Shown: positions 8,111 to 17,066 of the stretch, piece after piece | Layout of the letters: each line of letters starts with the position of its first letter | Position numbering within the stretch: the stretch's first letter is position 1 | Source of the DNA: Nitrospirota bacterium | GTDB taxonomy: Bacteria > Nitrospirota > Thermodesulfovibrionia > Thermodesulfovibrionales > UBA6898 | Length of the DNA stretch: 48,008 nt | Direction of reading: 5' to 3' | NCBI GenBank assembly: GCA_021814475.1 | Contig: JAKAIE010000011.1 | Span: forward strand, 1-48,008 | The notes under the pieces: generated by a model | Database searches by the model: none | What the model was told of the DNA's origin: nothing | What the model saw: only the letters and a program-made list of their open reading frames with translations | Program-made: the position numbers and the translations under genes

Positions 8111-9148
8111 ATGGCCGAGTACGATGAGAAGACAGAGCAAGCCACGCCGCGAAGGCGGCAGAAGGCCCGGGAGGAAGGCAAGGTTCCGCGGAGCCGCGAT
8201 CTCAGCTCGATCGCGGCGATTGGCGGCATCCTCCTCATCTTTCTCTTTGGCGGCAGGTTCGTCATGGGTTCGATGATGGAGACGATGAGCAGGTTCCTGA
8301 GCCTGCAGTACGGGACAGAGCCCTTTACAGTGCTGAGGGCCGCAGCGGTCCAGACGATGATCCTGATCATGCCGTTTCTCGGGGCAGCGCTCGTTTTCGG
8401 AGTTGCCTCGAACGTCTTTCAGGGGGGGATCGCCATGAAGCCCTTTGAGCTGAAGTTCGACGGACTGAACCCGCTGAAGGGCCTCCAGAGGATTTTTTCG
8501 ATGACCGGACTGGTCGAGACCTTCAAAAGTTTCTTCAAATTCGTGGTCGGCGGATATCTCCTGTACCGCATCATGAAGAACGACGTCTTCGTGCTTCCTT
8601 CGCTGATGGAGATGAACATGACCAGGCTGGCGGCTGCCTCCGGAGCCCTTATCACAAAGGCCGCTCTCTACGGTTTTATGGTCTTCTTCACCTTCGGCCT
8701 CGTCGACTATATCGTACAGAGGTGGCAGTTTGAGCGGTCTATCAGGATGAGCACGGAGGAGATCAAAGAGGAGTCGAAAGAATCCGAGGGCAATCCGATG
8801 ATCAAGGCGAGGGTCAGGACTCTCCAGAGGGAGATGGCCCGGAAGAGGATGATGCAGGAGGTGCCGAAGGCGACGGTGGTAATCACGAACCCGACGCATC
8901 TGGCGATAGCCCTGCGGTATGAGGCAAAGACGATGGCCGCGCCGACGGTGGTTGCCAAGGGCGCCGACGCCCTGGCCGGGAGAATCCGGGAACTCGCAAG
9001 GAAGCACGGTGTGCCGATCGTCGAGGACAAGCCCCTCGCCCGGCTCCTGTACAAGCGGGAACTCGGCACCGTCATTCCCGAGGAGCTCTACCGGGCGGTT
9101 GCGCGGATTCTGGCCTACATCCAGAGACTGCGCGGGGTGGCCGCATGA
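8111..9148 (+). CDS. flhB: Flagellar export switch protein FlhB
   Basis: A 345-residue export apparatus protein that switches substrate class when the hook is finished. The N-terminal DEKTEQATPRRRQKAREEGK motif is followed by four membrane helices and the cytoplasmic autocleavage domain. The cleavage site NPTH is intact at residues 260-263 (VVITNPTHLAIAL), so the self-processing switch should work. Downstream VVAKGADALAGRIRELA and VPIVEDKPLARLLY are also canonical. The last four bases overlap the flhA start (ATGA). Confidence 0.97.
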   Translation: MAEYDEKTEQATPRRRQKAREEGKVPRSRDLSSIAAIGGILLIFLFGGRFVMGSMMETMSRFLSLQYGTEPFTVLRAAAVQTMILIMPFLGAALVFGVASNVFQGGIAMKPFELKFDGLNPLKGLQRIFSMTGLVETFKSFFKFVVGGYLLYRIMKNDVFVLPSLMEMNMTRLAAASGALITKAALYGFMVFFTFGLVDYIVQRWQFERSIRMSTEEIKEESKESEGNPMIKARVRTLQREMARKRMMQEVPKATVVITNPTHLAIALRYEAKTMAAPTVVAKGADALAGRIRELARKHGVPIVEDKPLARLLYKRELGTVIPEELYRAVARILAYIQRLRGVAA

Positions 9149-11181
9149 AATTCCTCGAGCTTGTAAAGCAGAGGGGCGACGTCCTCATCGCACTGTGTAT
9201 CGTCTCGATCCTCGGGGTTATGCTTCTGCCGCTACACCCCCTGATCCTCGACCTCCTGCTGTCGATATCGATCGCACTTTCGGTCGTGATCCTCGTCACC
9301 TCCGTGTATATCCTCAAACCGCTGGACTTTTCGGTATTCCCGTCGCTGCTACTTGTGACGACTCTTTTCCGGCTCTCGCTGAACATCGCCTCGACGAGGC
9401 TGATCCTGCTCAGGGGCAACGAGGGGACGGCGGCCGCAGGCCACGTGATCATGGCCTTCGGCAACTTCGTGGTCGGGGGAAACTATGCGGTCGGGTTCAT
9501 CATCTTCCTGATCCTGGTGGTCGTCAATTTCGTGGTTATCACCAAGGGCGCCGGCAGGATCGCCGAGGTTGCCGCCCGCTTCACCCTCGATGCGATGCCG
9601 GGCAAACAGATGGCGATCGACGCGGACCTCAATACGGGGCTTATCGACGAGACAGAGGCGCGCAGGCGCAGGTCGGTCATCGCGCAGGAATCCGACTTTT
9701 ACGGCGCGATGGACGGTGCGAGCAAGTTCGTCCGGGGCGATGCGATCGCCGGTCTAGTCATCACCGGGATCAATATTATCGGCGGCCTGGTCATCGGCGT
9801 TGTCCAGTACGGTATGGCACTCAAGGACGCGGCGAGCACTTACACGATCCTGACGATCGGCGAGGGGCTTGTCGCGCAGATACCAGCGCTGCTCGTGTCG
9901 ACCGCCGCCGGTCTTGTCGTGAGCCGCGCCGGCAAGGAGACCGACCTGGGGAAAGACATTACCAGCCAGGTCCTCGTCAACCCGAAGGTGCTGCTGACCA
10001 CATCGGCCATCCTGACCGTGCTCGGACTCGTGCCGGGACTCCCGCACGTGCCGTTCCTGGTGATCGCGGCGGCGGCCGGAGGACTCGGATACATATTCGC
10101 GAAGACGCCCGCGGAGGTCGCGCCGTCAGAGAAGGAACTGGCGGCCCCGAAGGAAGAGCCGAAGATAGAGTCGTTTGTAGAGTTCGACCCCCTGACCCTC
10201 GAGATAGGGTATGGTCTCATCCCCCTTGTCGAGGAGGGCCGGGGAGAGCTGCTGGCAAAGGTGAAGGCGATGAGGCGGCAGCTGGCCTCGGAGATCGGCT
10301 TCATCGTTCCGCCGATACATATCAAGGACAACCTGCAGCTGAGGCCGCATGAATACAGCTTCTCGATCCGCGGCATCGAGATCGTGAGGAATGAAATCAT
10401 GATGGGCCACCTGCTTGCGGTTGCCGCGGGACCTGCCGGCGCCATAGCGGGCATACCGACGAAGGAGCCCTCCTTCGGCCTGCCGGCGTACTGGATCACG
10501 GAAACAGAGGCGGAGAAGGCCCAGGTGGAGGGCTATATGGTGGTCGACCCCGCGAACGTCATCGCCACGCACCTGACCGAGCTGGTCAAGAAGCATTGCA
10601 GCGAACTGCTCACCAGGACGGAGGTTCAGAACCTCCTTGATTCGGTCTCCAAAAGCTATCCGAAGCTGATCGACGAGCTGATACCGGTCCATCTCAGCCT
10701 GGGCGGTGTCCAGCGTGTACTGCAGAACCTTCTCCGCGAACGCGTCCCGATCAACGACCTGGTGACGATACTCGAGACGCTGGTGGACTACGCCCCCATG
10801 ACCAAGGATATCGAGATCCTGACCGAGCATGTGCGACAGGCACTGTCGAGATTCATCACAAAGCAGTATGTGACCCGCGACGGGAGTATCCCGGTAATGA
10901 CCCTGGACCCGAAGTTCGAGCGGGTCGTCTACCAGACCGTCGAAAACGGTGAGGCGATAAGCCCGGAGACCGTTAACAGGCTCCTGAAGGGCATCGAAAA
11001 AATACTCAGCAACGACCGGCTGAAGGGCATCCAGCCGATTATCCTCTGTTCCCCCCAGATCAGGCGCTATTTGAAGAAACTGATGGAAAAGTTCCTGCCT
11101 TCAGTGGTGGTGCTTTCGAACGCCGAGATCTCCTCTGCCGCGCGAATCTATACCCTAGGGATGGTGAGATATGAAGATTAA
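9145..11181 (+). CDS. flhA: Flagellar export gate protein FlhA
   Basis: A 678-residue export protein. The N-terminal half has about eight membrane helices and the conserved region around VVITKGAGRIAEVAARFTLD, then FYGAMDGASKFVRGDAIAGL, which marks the FHIPEP superfamily. The cytoplasmic half (from about 345) forms the nonameric ring that receives chaperone-cargo complexes; it includes LRPHEYSFSIRG. Length is normal. The C terminus overlaps flhF by 11 bases, and the overlap with flhB is ATGA. Confidence 0.97.
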   Translation: MKFLELVKQRGDVLIALCIVSILGVMLLPLHPLILDLLLSISIALSVVILVTSVYILKPLDFSVFPSLLLVTTLFRLSLNIASTRLILLRGNEGTAAAGHVIMAFGNFVVGGNYAVGFIIFLILVVVNFVVITKGAGRIAEVAARFTLDAMPGKQMAIDADLNTGLIDETEARRRRSVIAQESDFYGAMDGASKFVRGDAIAGLVITGINIIGGLVIGVVQYGMALKDAASTYTILTIGEGLVAQIPALLVSTAAGLVVSRAGKETDLGKDITSQVLVNPKVLLTTSAILTVLGLVPGLPHVPFLVIAAAAGGLGYIFAKTPAEVAPSEKELAAPKEEPKIESFVEFDPLTLEIGYGLIPLVEEGRGELLAKVKAMRRQLASEIGFIVPPIHIKDNLQLRPHEYSFSIRGIEIVRNEIMMGHLLAVAAGPAGAIAGIPTKEPSFGLPAYWITETEAEKAQVEGYMVVDPANVIATHLTELVKKHCSELLTRTEVQNLLDSVSKSYPKLIDELIPVHLSLGGVQRVLQNLLRERVPINDLVTILETLVDYAPMTKDIEILTEHVRQALSRFITKQYVTRDGSIPVMTLDPKFERVVYQTVENGEAISPETVNRLLKGIEKILSNDRLKGIQPIILCSPQIRRYLKKLMEKFLPSVVVLSNAEISSAARIYTLGMVRYED

Positions 11182-12295
11182 GAAATTTCAGGCCAGAACG
11201 TTCAGCGAGGCCCTGGTGATGGTGAAGCAGGAGATGGGCAATGACGCCGTCATCCTTTCGTCCGACGAGCAATCCGGTTTGAGACCGTGTGTGGAGGTGA
11301 CGGCGGCGGTGGATTACGAACCCCAGGGGAGGCAGGGAAGGGCGAACCAGTTGACGCCCGGCCCGCCCGCCCGCCCGATGACCGCAGACCGGACGGTGCA
11401 TCCGGCCGCCCCGAAAGGCGCCGCCCCCTCGTCTCCGCGGCCCGAGACTGCAGCAGAGGGAGAGAGCATCCGGCAGCTGAAGACCGACATCGGGGAGCTG
11501 AAGAAGACGCTTGCGCAGATGCGCGACCGCGGCTACGAGATGACGCTTCCCGAGGACAGGAGGAAGATGCTCGCCTATCTGAAGAAGCGGAGGATTGATG
11601 AAGACCTTGCCTTCGGCCTCTGCGAAAAAGCCGGGGGGCTGGACGACATGGTCGCGGCTATGACCGACCACCTGGAGACCTGCGGCTCGATCGGCGCGAG
11701 GAAGGCGATCGTCATGATCGGACCTACAGGAGTGGGCAAGACTACGACGATCGCCAAACTGTCGGCCCGGGCGATGAAGAACGGCAGGAAGGTGGCGATC
11801 ATCAACCTCGATACCTACCGGATCGGTGCGATAGAGCAGATGCGGATTTACTCCCGCATAATGGGTATTCCCCTGGACGTCGTCTCCGAGATCCCCGACC
11901 TGAAGAAGAGTTTCTCGAAATTTTCCGACCGGGACCTGATCTTTATCGATACGACCGGCAGAAACCCGCGCGACGCCGGGTATATCGAAGAACTCCGGGG
12001 GATCTACCGCCTCGGGGTGCCTGTCGAGACGCATCTGCTGATGTCGGCCCACAGCGACGGAGATTTCATGGCCGAATCCCATAAATACTACCGGGAGCTC
12101 CCGATCGACTGCATAGGTTTCACGAAGGTGGACGAGGCGGCGCGCTTCGGTTCGCTCTATAATCTCTCCCGCCTCTACCGGAAGCCTGTCGGGTATATCA
12201 CCACCGGCCAGAGGGTGCCGCAGGATATATCCTTTCCGACGAGCGAGCGGCTCGCAGGCCTGATCCTGAAAGGCGGGGAATACTATGGCGTTTGA
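11171..12295 (+). CDS. flhF: Flagellar placement GTPase FlhF
   Basis: A 374-residue SRP-type GTPase that fixes flagellar position, generally at a cell pole. The N-terminal B domain (MKIKKFQARTFSEALVMVKQ) is followed by an Ala/Pro-rich linker (about 55-100), an N domain, and a G domain. The P-loop is GPTGVGKTTTIAKL from residue 184, with DTTGRNPRD and TKVDEAARFGSL as further GTPase motifs; GQRVPQDI closes the active site. It overlaps flhA by 11 bases and flhG by 11 bases, so synthesis of the three is tightly linked. Confidence 0.96.
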   Translation: MKIKKFQARTFSEALVMVKQEMGNDAVILSSDEQSGLRPCVEVTAAVDYEPQGRQGRANQLTPGPPARPMTADRTVHPAAPKGAAPSSPRPETAAEGESIRQLKTDIGELKKTLAQMRDRGYEMTLPEDRRKMLAYLKKRRIDEDLAFGLCEKAGGLDDMVAAMTDHLETCGSIGARKAIVMIGPTGVGKTTTIAKLSARAMKNGRKVAIINLDTYRIGAIEQMRIYSRIMGIPLDVVSEIPDLKKSFSKFSDRDLIFIDTTGRNPRDAGYIEELRGIYRLGVPVETHLLMSAHSDGDFMAESHKYYRELPIDCIGFTKVDEAARFGSLYNLSRLYRKPVGYITTGQRVPQDISFPTSERLAGLILKGGEYYGV

Positions 12296-13121
12296 TCACC
12301 GGCAGAAGTCCGTCAAGACGATCACCGTGACCAGCGGCAAGGGCGGGGTCGGCAAGACGAACATGGTCGCCAATCTGGCGATCGCACTGAGGAGGCTCGG
12401 CAAAGAGGTGATGATCCTAGATGCGGACCTCGGCCTGAGCAATATCGATGTCCTGCTCGATCTGGCGCCGAAATATAATATCCAGCATGTCATCAACGGG
12501 GAGAAGATGCTGAAGGAGGTCGTGATCGAGGGGCCCCACGGGATCAGGATACTCCCGGCGAGTTCGGGGGTCCAGGAGATGACCGAGCTTGACGAGTTCC
12601 AGCGGATGCGGCTGATCGCGGAGTTCGAAAACTACGATGCGAATATCGATTACCTCCTGATCGACACCGGGGCCGGCATCTCGGCGAACGTTGCCTTCTT
12701 CTGCATCGCGTCGCAGGAGATCGTCATTGTCACCACGCCCGAGCCGACCGCGCTGACGGACGCCTATGCCCTGATCAAGGTGCTCTTCACCAACTACCAG
12801 GAGAAGGACTTCAGGGTCCTGGTGAACTCCGCGAAAAACTCGGCCGACGCGATCGAGGTCTTCCGGAGGCTTTCCCTGGCGGCCGAGAAGTTTCTGAATA
12901 TCTCGCTCGACTACCTCGGGTATGTGCCCCTGGACGAGTCCGTCAGAAATGCGGTGCGGCAGCAGAAGGCGTTCCTCGACGAGTATCCGGGGTGTGATGC
13001 GTCGCGCCAGGTGTCCGAGATCGCCTCGAAACTCCACACGGACAACAGGGCAAAGGTGAAAGGAACGCTTCAGCTGTTCATCGGAAACCTCCTCAGGGGA
13101 GAACGGAATGTGCCGGCATAG
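12285..13121 (+). CDS. flhG: Flagellar number regulator FlhG (MinD-like ATPase)
   Basis: A 278-residue ParA/MinD-type ATPase that limits flagellar number, partly by stimulating FlhF. The deviant Walker A is TSGKGGVGKTNMVANLAIAL near residue 16, with D in LDADLGLSNIDVLL and LIDTGAGIS as further switch motifs. A basic amphipathic C terminus (LQLFIGNLLRGERN) could bind the membrane. It overlaps flhF by 11 bases. The name YlxH or FleN would be equally usable. Confidence 0.95.
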   Translation: MAFDHRQKSVKTITVTSGKGGVGKTNMVANLAIALRRLGKEVMILDADLGLSNIDVLLDLAPKYNIQHVINGEKMLKEVVIEGPHGIRILPASSGVQEMTELDEFQRMRLIAEFENYDANIDYLLIDTGAGISANVAFFCIASQEIVIVTTPEPTALTDAYALIKVLFTNYQEKDFRVLVNSAKNSADAIEVFRRLSLAAEKFLNISLDYLGYVPLDESVRNAVRQQKAFLDEYPGCDASRQVSEIASKLHTDNRAKVKGTLQLFIGNLLRGERNVPA

Positions 13122-13195
13122 CTTTGGGGGGGCGGGGGTCGGCCAGGGTTCACGGCTCCGGCATCCTTTTTATCCAAACGGCACCGTTGCTATAG

Positions 13196-13201
13196 TATAA
13201 T
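13196..13201 (+). promoter_or_regulatory. TATAAT box immediately before fliA
   Basis: A perfect TATAAT sits 7 bases before the fliA start codon. No good TTGACA lies 16-18 bases upstream, so it would be a weak or activated promoter. If used, transcription would begin at about 13208-13209, at the start codon itself. No ribosome site precedes the ATG, which fits a leaderless message. A poor sigma-54-like match around 13160-13173 (GGCATC-N4-TTAT) is less convincing. Confidence 0.35.
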
Positions 13202-13208
13202 CTTTACT

Positions 13209-13943
13209 ATGCCGTATGACTTCTCGAAGGGCCTCAGTGAAGAAGAAAAAGAGGAGATTATCCGGGAGTTCCTGCCCTATATCAAATATACGGCGAGCAG
13301 GCTTCTCTGGCGACTGCCTCCCCAGTTGACGATCGATGACCTGATCAGCACCGGTCTGATCGGACTGATGGACGCCGTCGAAAAATATGAAACCGGCAAG
13401 GGGAAACTCAAGACCTACGCCGAGTTCAGGATCAAGGGGGCGATGCTCGATGAACTCAGGGCCGTCGACTGGGTTCCCCGTTCCACGAAGAAGAAGGTCA
13501 GCGAGATCAAGGCCGCCCATAACAGGCTAGAAAAGGAGCTGGGCCGGATGCCTGAGGACGAAGAGGTGGCGGGGGTTCTGGAACTGACACTTGATGAATA
13601 TTACAAGACCCTCCAGGAGGCGAGCGGATCGATCTCCTTCAGGTTCGAGGATTTCGAGGCCAACGGCGGGACGGACGAGGGGCTCAATATCCTGGAATGC
13701 ATCCCCGACCCCCAGGCGCGCGATCCTCTGTCTCTCCTCGAAGACGAGACGCGCAGGGCGCTGCTCGCCCGGCTTATCGACCTTCTTCCCGAGAAGGAGA
13801 AACTCTTGCTGTCCCTTTATTATTGGGAGGAGATGACGATGAAGGAGATCGGCAAGGTAATGAACCTGACCGAAGGCAGGGTCTGCCAGCTCCATACACA
13901 GGCGCTTATCAGGCTGAAGACCAAGCTCGAAAATACCGCTTGA
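13209..13943 (+). CDS. fliA: Flagellar sigma factor FliA (sigma-28)
   Basis: A 244-residue sigma factor. Region 2 reads LPPQLTIDDLISTGLIGLMDAVEKY with KTYAEFRIKGAMLDELRAVDWVPRS, the FliA/WhiG signature. Region 3 is present (NRLEKELGRMPEDEEVAGVL), and region 4 holds LLPEKEKLLLSLYYWEEMTMKEIGKVM with a helix-turn-helix. It should direct RNA polymerase to late flagellar and chemotaxis genes, and matching promoters are visible at 13988, 26851 and 29094. No Shine-Dalgarno precedes ATG 13209. The gap to flhG is 87 bases. Its anti-sigma FlgM is not in the window. Confidence 0.97.
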   Translation: MPYDFSKGLSEEEKEEIIREFLPYIKYTASRLLWRLPPQLTIDDLISTGLIGLMDAVEKYETGKGKLKTYAEFRIKGAMLDELRAVDWVPRSTKKKVSEIKAAHNRLEKELGRMPEDEEVAGVLELTLDEYYKTLQEASGSISFRFEDFEANGGTDEGLNILECIPDPQARDPLSLLEDETRRALLARLIDLLPEKEKLLLSLYYWEEMTMKEIGKVMNLTEGRVCQLHTQALIRLKTKLENTA

Positions 13944-13987
13944 TATAGTACGGGAATATATCTATATATATCCTTATATGGACCCAT

Positions 13988-14015
13988 TAAAGAAAATAAC
14001 GAGAAAGGCCGATAC
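13988..14015 (+). promoter_or_regulatory. Sigma-28 promoter ahead of the HEAT-repeat gene
   Basis: TAAAGAAA (13988-13995) and GCCGATAC (14008-14015) match the sigma-28 consensus TAAAGTTT / GCCGATAA; the spacer is 12, one longer than the usual 11. Transcription would start near 14022, the first base of the next gene. The preceding stretch 13944-13985 is very AT-rich, with an imperfect alternating TA inverted repeat around 13955-13975. fliA just upstream would supply the sigma factor. Confidence 0.65.
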
Positions 14016-14021
14016 AATACG

Positions 14022-15431
14022 ATGATGCCACCACAGAAAATCCGGAAGCTGATACAGGATCTTTCACATCCCGATGCAGCCAAGAGGCGGAACGCCGCCG
14101 AGGAGCTTGCCGGCGGCGATGAAAGGGGCATTTACCCCCTGATACGCGCGCTGCGGGATGAGAGTCCCGGGGTACAGGACGCGGCCATGCGTTCGCTCAT
14201 CTCCATCGGAGGCGAAACGGTCGCGTACATGGTCCTCCCCCTTCTCCGCGAGGATTCGTTTCTGAGGAACACGGCGATCATCATGCTCCGGGATATCGGC
14301 CCGGTCTCCGTGCCTCTCCTCTACCCGCTGCTGAAGGACAAGGATGACGATGTGAGGAAATTCAGCATCGACCTGCTGATGGACATCAGGTTCGATGTAG
14401 ACCCCGGACAGATCGTGCCGATGCTCAGGGACCCGAACGCCAATGTGCGCGCGTCGGCAGCCAAGGCCCTCGGGGCGCTCGACTTCCGGGAAGCCATCCC
14501 CATGCTGGTCGAAGTCCTCGATGATGAGGAATGGGTCTGCTTCTCCTCCCTTGAGGCGCTCGGCGTGCTCGGGGACGAGGCCGCGGTCGGACCGATCATC
14601 GGCCTCCTGGGCAGCGGGTCCGGAACTATCCGGTATGCGGCGATCGAGACTCTCGGGAGGCTGGGTTTCCCGTCGGCGCAGCACGCCCTCGAGCAGCATA
14701 TGCTTCAGGCCGAAGATTTTGAAAAGACTGCAGCCCTGAAAAGCCTGCTCCAGATAGGTATTGTCCCCGCGGTGCCCGGTACGCTCGACCTCCTGCTTGC
14801 GATGTTCTCGGGCGGGGATTGGGACGAGCGGTTTATTGCGCTGAGAGGGTTTGCCGGGCTGAAGGATCCGCGCGCGGTCAAGTGCGTGATCGACGCAGGC
14901 GGCTCGCTTGAACCGTCGGACCCCGAGTGGGAGGACAGGCTGTATATGATCAGGAGTTCCCTGCGTGAGTTCGCCACATGCGAGGCGCTCGTAGAGACGC
15001 TGACCGATCCTTCCATACGGTACCGGGGCAGGGTGATCGCGATCGAGCTCATCGGCGACCTCCGCTGCGCGGCTGCGGTACCGCGGCTGATCAAATGCAT
15101 CGAGGTCGACGTGCGCGATGTACGGAGGGCGAGTATCAGGGCGCTTGCGGATATCAGAGACGAAGAATCGAAGTCTGCCCTTCTCGATGCGGTGGACGAC
15201 TACGACAGCCATGTGCGGAAGGCCGCTGTCGGCGCATTGGGGAAAATCGCCGACCCTGAAGCCTTCGCGCCGATCCTGGGCATGCTCGGGACGGAGCGGT
15301 ACCAGGATGTCCTGGAAGAGGCTATGCGGGCGCTTCTTGAGATCGACCGGGATGCGCTTGTCGCACGCATGGCCGGCTTCGATGAGCGCCTCCGGCTGAT
15401 CGCGGACCGCTGCCTGCAGGTGTCCTCATGA
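14022..15431 (+). CDS. HEAT-repeat protein of the chemotaxis cluster
   Basis: A 469-residue soluble protein built almost wholly of HEAT/PBS-lyase-type helical repeats of about 31-37 residues. Repeated units include DESPGVQDAAMRSLISIG, DPNANVRASAAKALGALD, DDYDSHVRKAAVGALGKI and similar segments, spread from residue 10 to 460. There is no signal peptide or membrane helix. Such repeats form curved protein-binding scaffolds. Its last four bases overlap the cheR start and a sigma-28 promoter precedes it, so it is probably a motility or chemotaxis factor; the partner is unknown. ATG 14025 is an alternative start. No ribosome site precedes either ATG. Confidence 0.85.
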   Translation: MMPPQKIRKLIQDLSHPDAAKRRNAAEELAGGDERGIYPLIRALRDESPGVQDAAMRSLISIGGETVAYMVLPLLREDSFLRNTAIIMLRDIGPVSVPLLYPLLKDKDDDVRKFSIDLLMDIRFDVDPGQIVPMLRDPNANVRASAAKALGALDFREAIPMLVEVLDDEEWVCFSSLEALGVLGDEAAVGPIIGLLGSGSGTIRYAAIETLGRLGFPSAQHALEQHMLQAEDFEKTAALKSLLQIGIVPAVPGTLDLLLAMFSGGDWDERFIALRGFAGLKDPRAVKCVIDAGGSLEPSDPEWEDRLYMIRSSLREFATCEALVETLTDPSIRYRGRVIAIELIGDLRCAAAVPRLIKCIEVDVRDVRRASIRALADIRDEESKSALLDAVDDYDSHVRKAAVGALGKIADPEAFAPILGMLGTERYQDVLEEAMRALLEIDRDALVARMAGFDERLRLIADRCLQVSS

Positions 15432-16246
15432 CGATTGTTCTCAGGGACCCCGTATTCCGGGATTTCCGGGATTTCATCTACGAAAAGTGCGGTATCTTCA
15501 TACCCGATACGAAGAAATACCTGCTAGAAAACAGGCTGGTCAAGAGGATCGAGGACAAGTGCCTGAGCGGATTTGAAGACTATCTGAAATATTTACGCTA
15601 CAGCACCAACGGGGACGAACTGTCCCGGCTGTACGATGCGATCACCACGAACGAAACCTACTTTTTCAGGGAACCGCAGCAGCTCGACGTCTTCATCGAC
15701 CAGATTGCCCCGAAGGTGCTTTCACAGAAGAAGGCGAAGGACATCAGGATCTGGTCCGCTGCATGCTCTACGGGGGAAGAGGCCTATACGCTGATCATGA
15801 TGCTGGCCGAAAAGATTGCCGGCGTGCGGACCGAGATCCTCGGCTCCGACATCAGCGACGAGGTCCTGGCGTCCGCGCGGCGGGGGGTGTATAACTCGTA
15901 TTCCATCAGGAATGTTCCGGAACCCTACATGAAGAAGTATTTCAGGGACAACGGGCAGATGAACTTCGAGCTCGATGCCGCAGTGAAGAGGCCGGTCACC
16001 TTCTCGAACATAAACCTCATCGACGAGAAGAAGATAAGGACGATCGGCAGTTTTGATGTCATCTTCTGCCGGAACGTCCTTATCTACTTCGACGACAAGG
16101 CGAAACAGAAGGTCGTCTCGTTCCTGTATAACAGTCTGAAGCCGGGAGGCTACCTCTTCGTCGGTTCGTCGGAGAGCCTGCACAGCGTCACCCGGGCATT
16201 CCGGCCGGTGATTATCAACAAGGTAGTTGTGTACCAGAGAGGATGA
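15428..16246 (+). CDS. cheR: Chemoreceptor methyltransferase CheR (first copy)
   Basis: A 272-residue S-adenosylmethionine-dependent methyltransferase that methylates receptor glutamates. The N-terminal helical domain (1-75) ends at TTNETYFFREPQQLDVF. The Rossmann domain carries IRIWSAACSTGEEAYTLIMM (SAM loop), LGSDISDEVLASARRGVY, DVIFCRNVLIYFDD and LKPGGYLFVGSSESL. It overlaps the HEAT-repeat gene by 4 bases and is followed after 3 bases by a cheY. A second CheR is encoded at 36660. Confidence 0.96.
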   Translation: MTIVLRDPVFRDFRDFIYEKCGIFIPDTKKYLLENRLVKRIEDKCLSGFEDYLKYLRYSTNGDELSRLYDAITTNETYFFREPQQLDVFIDQIAPKVLSQKKAKDIRIWSAACSTGEEAYTLIMMLAEKIAGVRTEILGSDISDEVLASARRGVYNSYSIRNVPEPYMKKYFRDNGQMNFELDAAVKRPVTFSNINLIDEKKIRTIGSFDVIFCRNVLIYFDDKAKQKVVSFLYNSLKPGGYLFVGSSESLHSVTRAFRPVIINKVVVYQRG

Positions 16247-16249
16247 TAT

Positions 16250-16642
16250 ATGAAGATTCTTGTCGTGGATGATTGCCAGACAACAAGGAAACTGTTGAGC
16301 CTCTATCTGAAATCCAAGGGGTATACCGTGGTGACCGCTGAAAACGGCCTCGACGCGATAGAAAAGCTGGGAACCGATACCATCAACCTTGTGCTGACCG
16401 ACCTGAATATGCCTTATATGGACGGGCTCGAACTGATAAAAAACGTGAAGGCCGACGCGAACCTTCAGCACATACCGATTATCATGGTGACGACGGAGGC
16501 CGATCCGGAGGAAAGGGAGAAGGCGATGTCGGCGGGGGCCTCGGCATACATGGTCAAGCCGGTGACCGCGGACAAGGTTTCCGAAAATATAGTGCTGATC
16601 CTGAAACAGATGTTCGGAAAGGGAGGACCTGACAATGTTTGA
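16250..16642 (+). CDS. Single-domain response regulator, CheY-like (first)
   Basis: A 130-residue receiver domain with the acidic pair VVDD (6-8), phospho-acceptor D51 in [12 protein letters not shown], conserved T in VTTEAD and K in [19 protein letters not shown] lies 8 bases before ATG 16250. It overlaps the next cheY by 8 bases. It is less similar to classical CheY than its downstream neighbour, so it may act as a phosphate sink or talk to another target. Confidence 0.92.
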   Translation: MKILVVDDCQTTRKLLSLYLKSKGYTVVTAENGLDAIEKLGTDTINLVLTDLNMPYMDGLELIKNVKADANLQHIPIIMVTTEADPEEREKAMSAGASAYMVKPVTADKVSENIVLILKQMFGKGGPDNV

Positions 16643-17024
16643 TCTTAAAATGAAGATACTCGTGGTGGACGATTTTTCGACGATGCGGCGCATCGTGAAG
16701 AATATCCTCAAACAGCTCGGGTACGAAAATATCGAGGAGGCCGAAGACGGGGCCCAGGCATTTTCTAAACTCAAGAACGGCGGATTTCAGTTTGTCGTTT
16801 CCGACTGGAACATGCCGAATATGGACGGGCTGGAGCTGCTCCAGAAGATCAGGAGCGACGCCGAACTGAAGGAGCTCCCGGTCCTTATGGTGACGGCGGA
16901 GGCCGAGAAGGACAAGGTGATTACGGCGATCAAGGCCGGGGTGAACAACTATGTGGTCAAGCCCTTTACCGCAGAGATCCTGAAGGAGAAGATGGACAAG
17001 ATCTTCGAGAGACTGGGGAAATGA
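16635..17024 (+). CDS. cheY: Chemotaxis response regulator CheY
   Basis: A 129-residue protein very close to classical Che[21 protein letters not shown], phospho-acceptor D57 in [24 protein letters not shown], and K in YVVKPFTAE. It should be phosphorylated by CheA, bind the FliM N terminus, and be dephosphorylated by the CheZ part of the gene at 18894. GGAGG lies 10-14 bases upstream of ATG 16635, and the gene overlaps the previous one by 8 bases. ATG 16650 is a possible shorter start. Confidence 0.95.
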   Translation: MFDLKMKILVVDDFSTMRRIVKNILKQLGYENIEEAEDGAQAFSKLKNGGFQFVVSDWNMPNMDGLELLQKIRSDAELKELPVLMVTAEAEKDKVITAIKAGVNNYVVKPFTAEILKEKMDKIFERLGK

Positions 17025-17066
17025 TCTCCTGTGCATTCCCTTTAATTCCCCCTATTGAGGTGATAC

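Noticed and set aside
7067-9007. A 646-codon open frame on the minus strand
   Set aside because: Antisense to fliQ, fliR and flhB; composition is extreme (His/Arg/Asp-rich) with no recognisable fold.
8919-10352. A 477-codon open frame on the plus strand
   Set aside because: Out-of-frame shadow across flhB and flhA, both of which are intact; very Arg-rich and low-complexity.
13160-13173. Sigma-54-like promoter before fliA
   Set aside because: GGCATC-N4-TTAT lacks the GC of the -12 element and the T of the -24 element.
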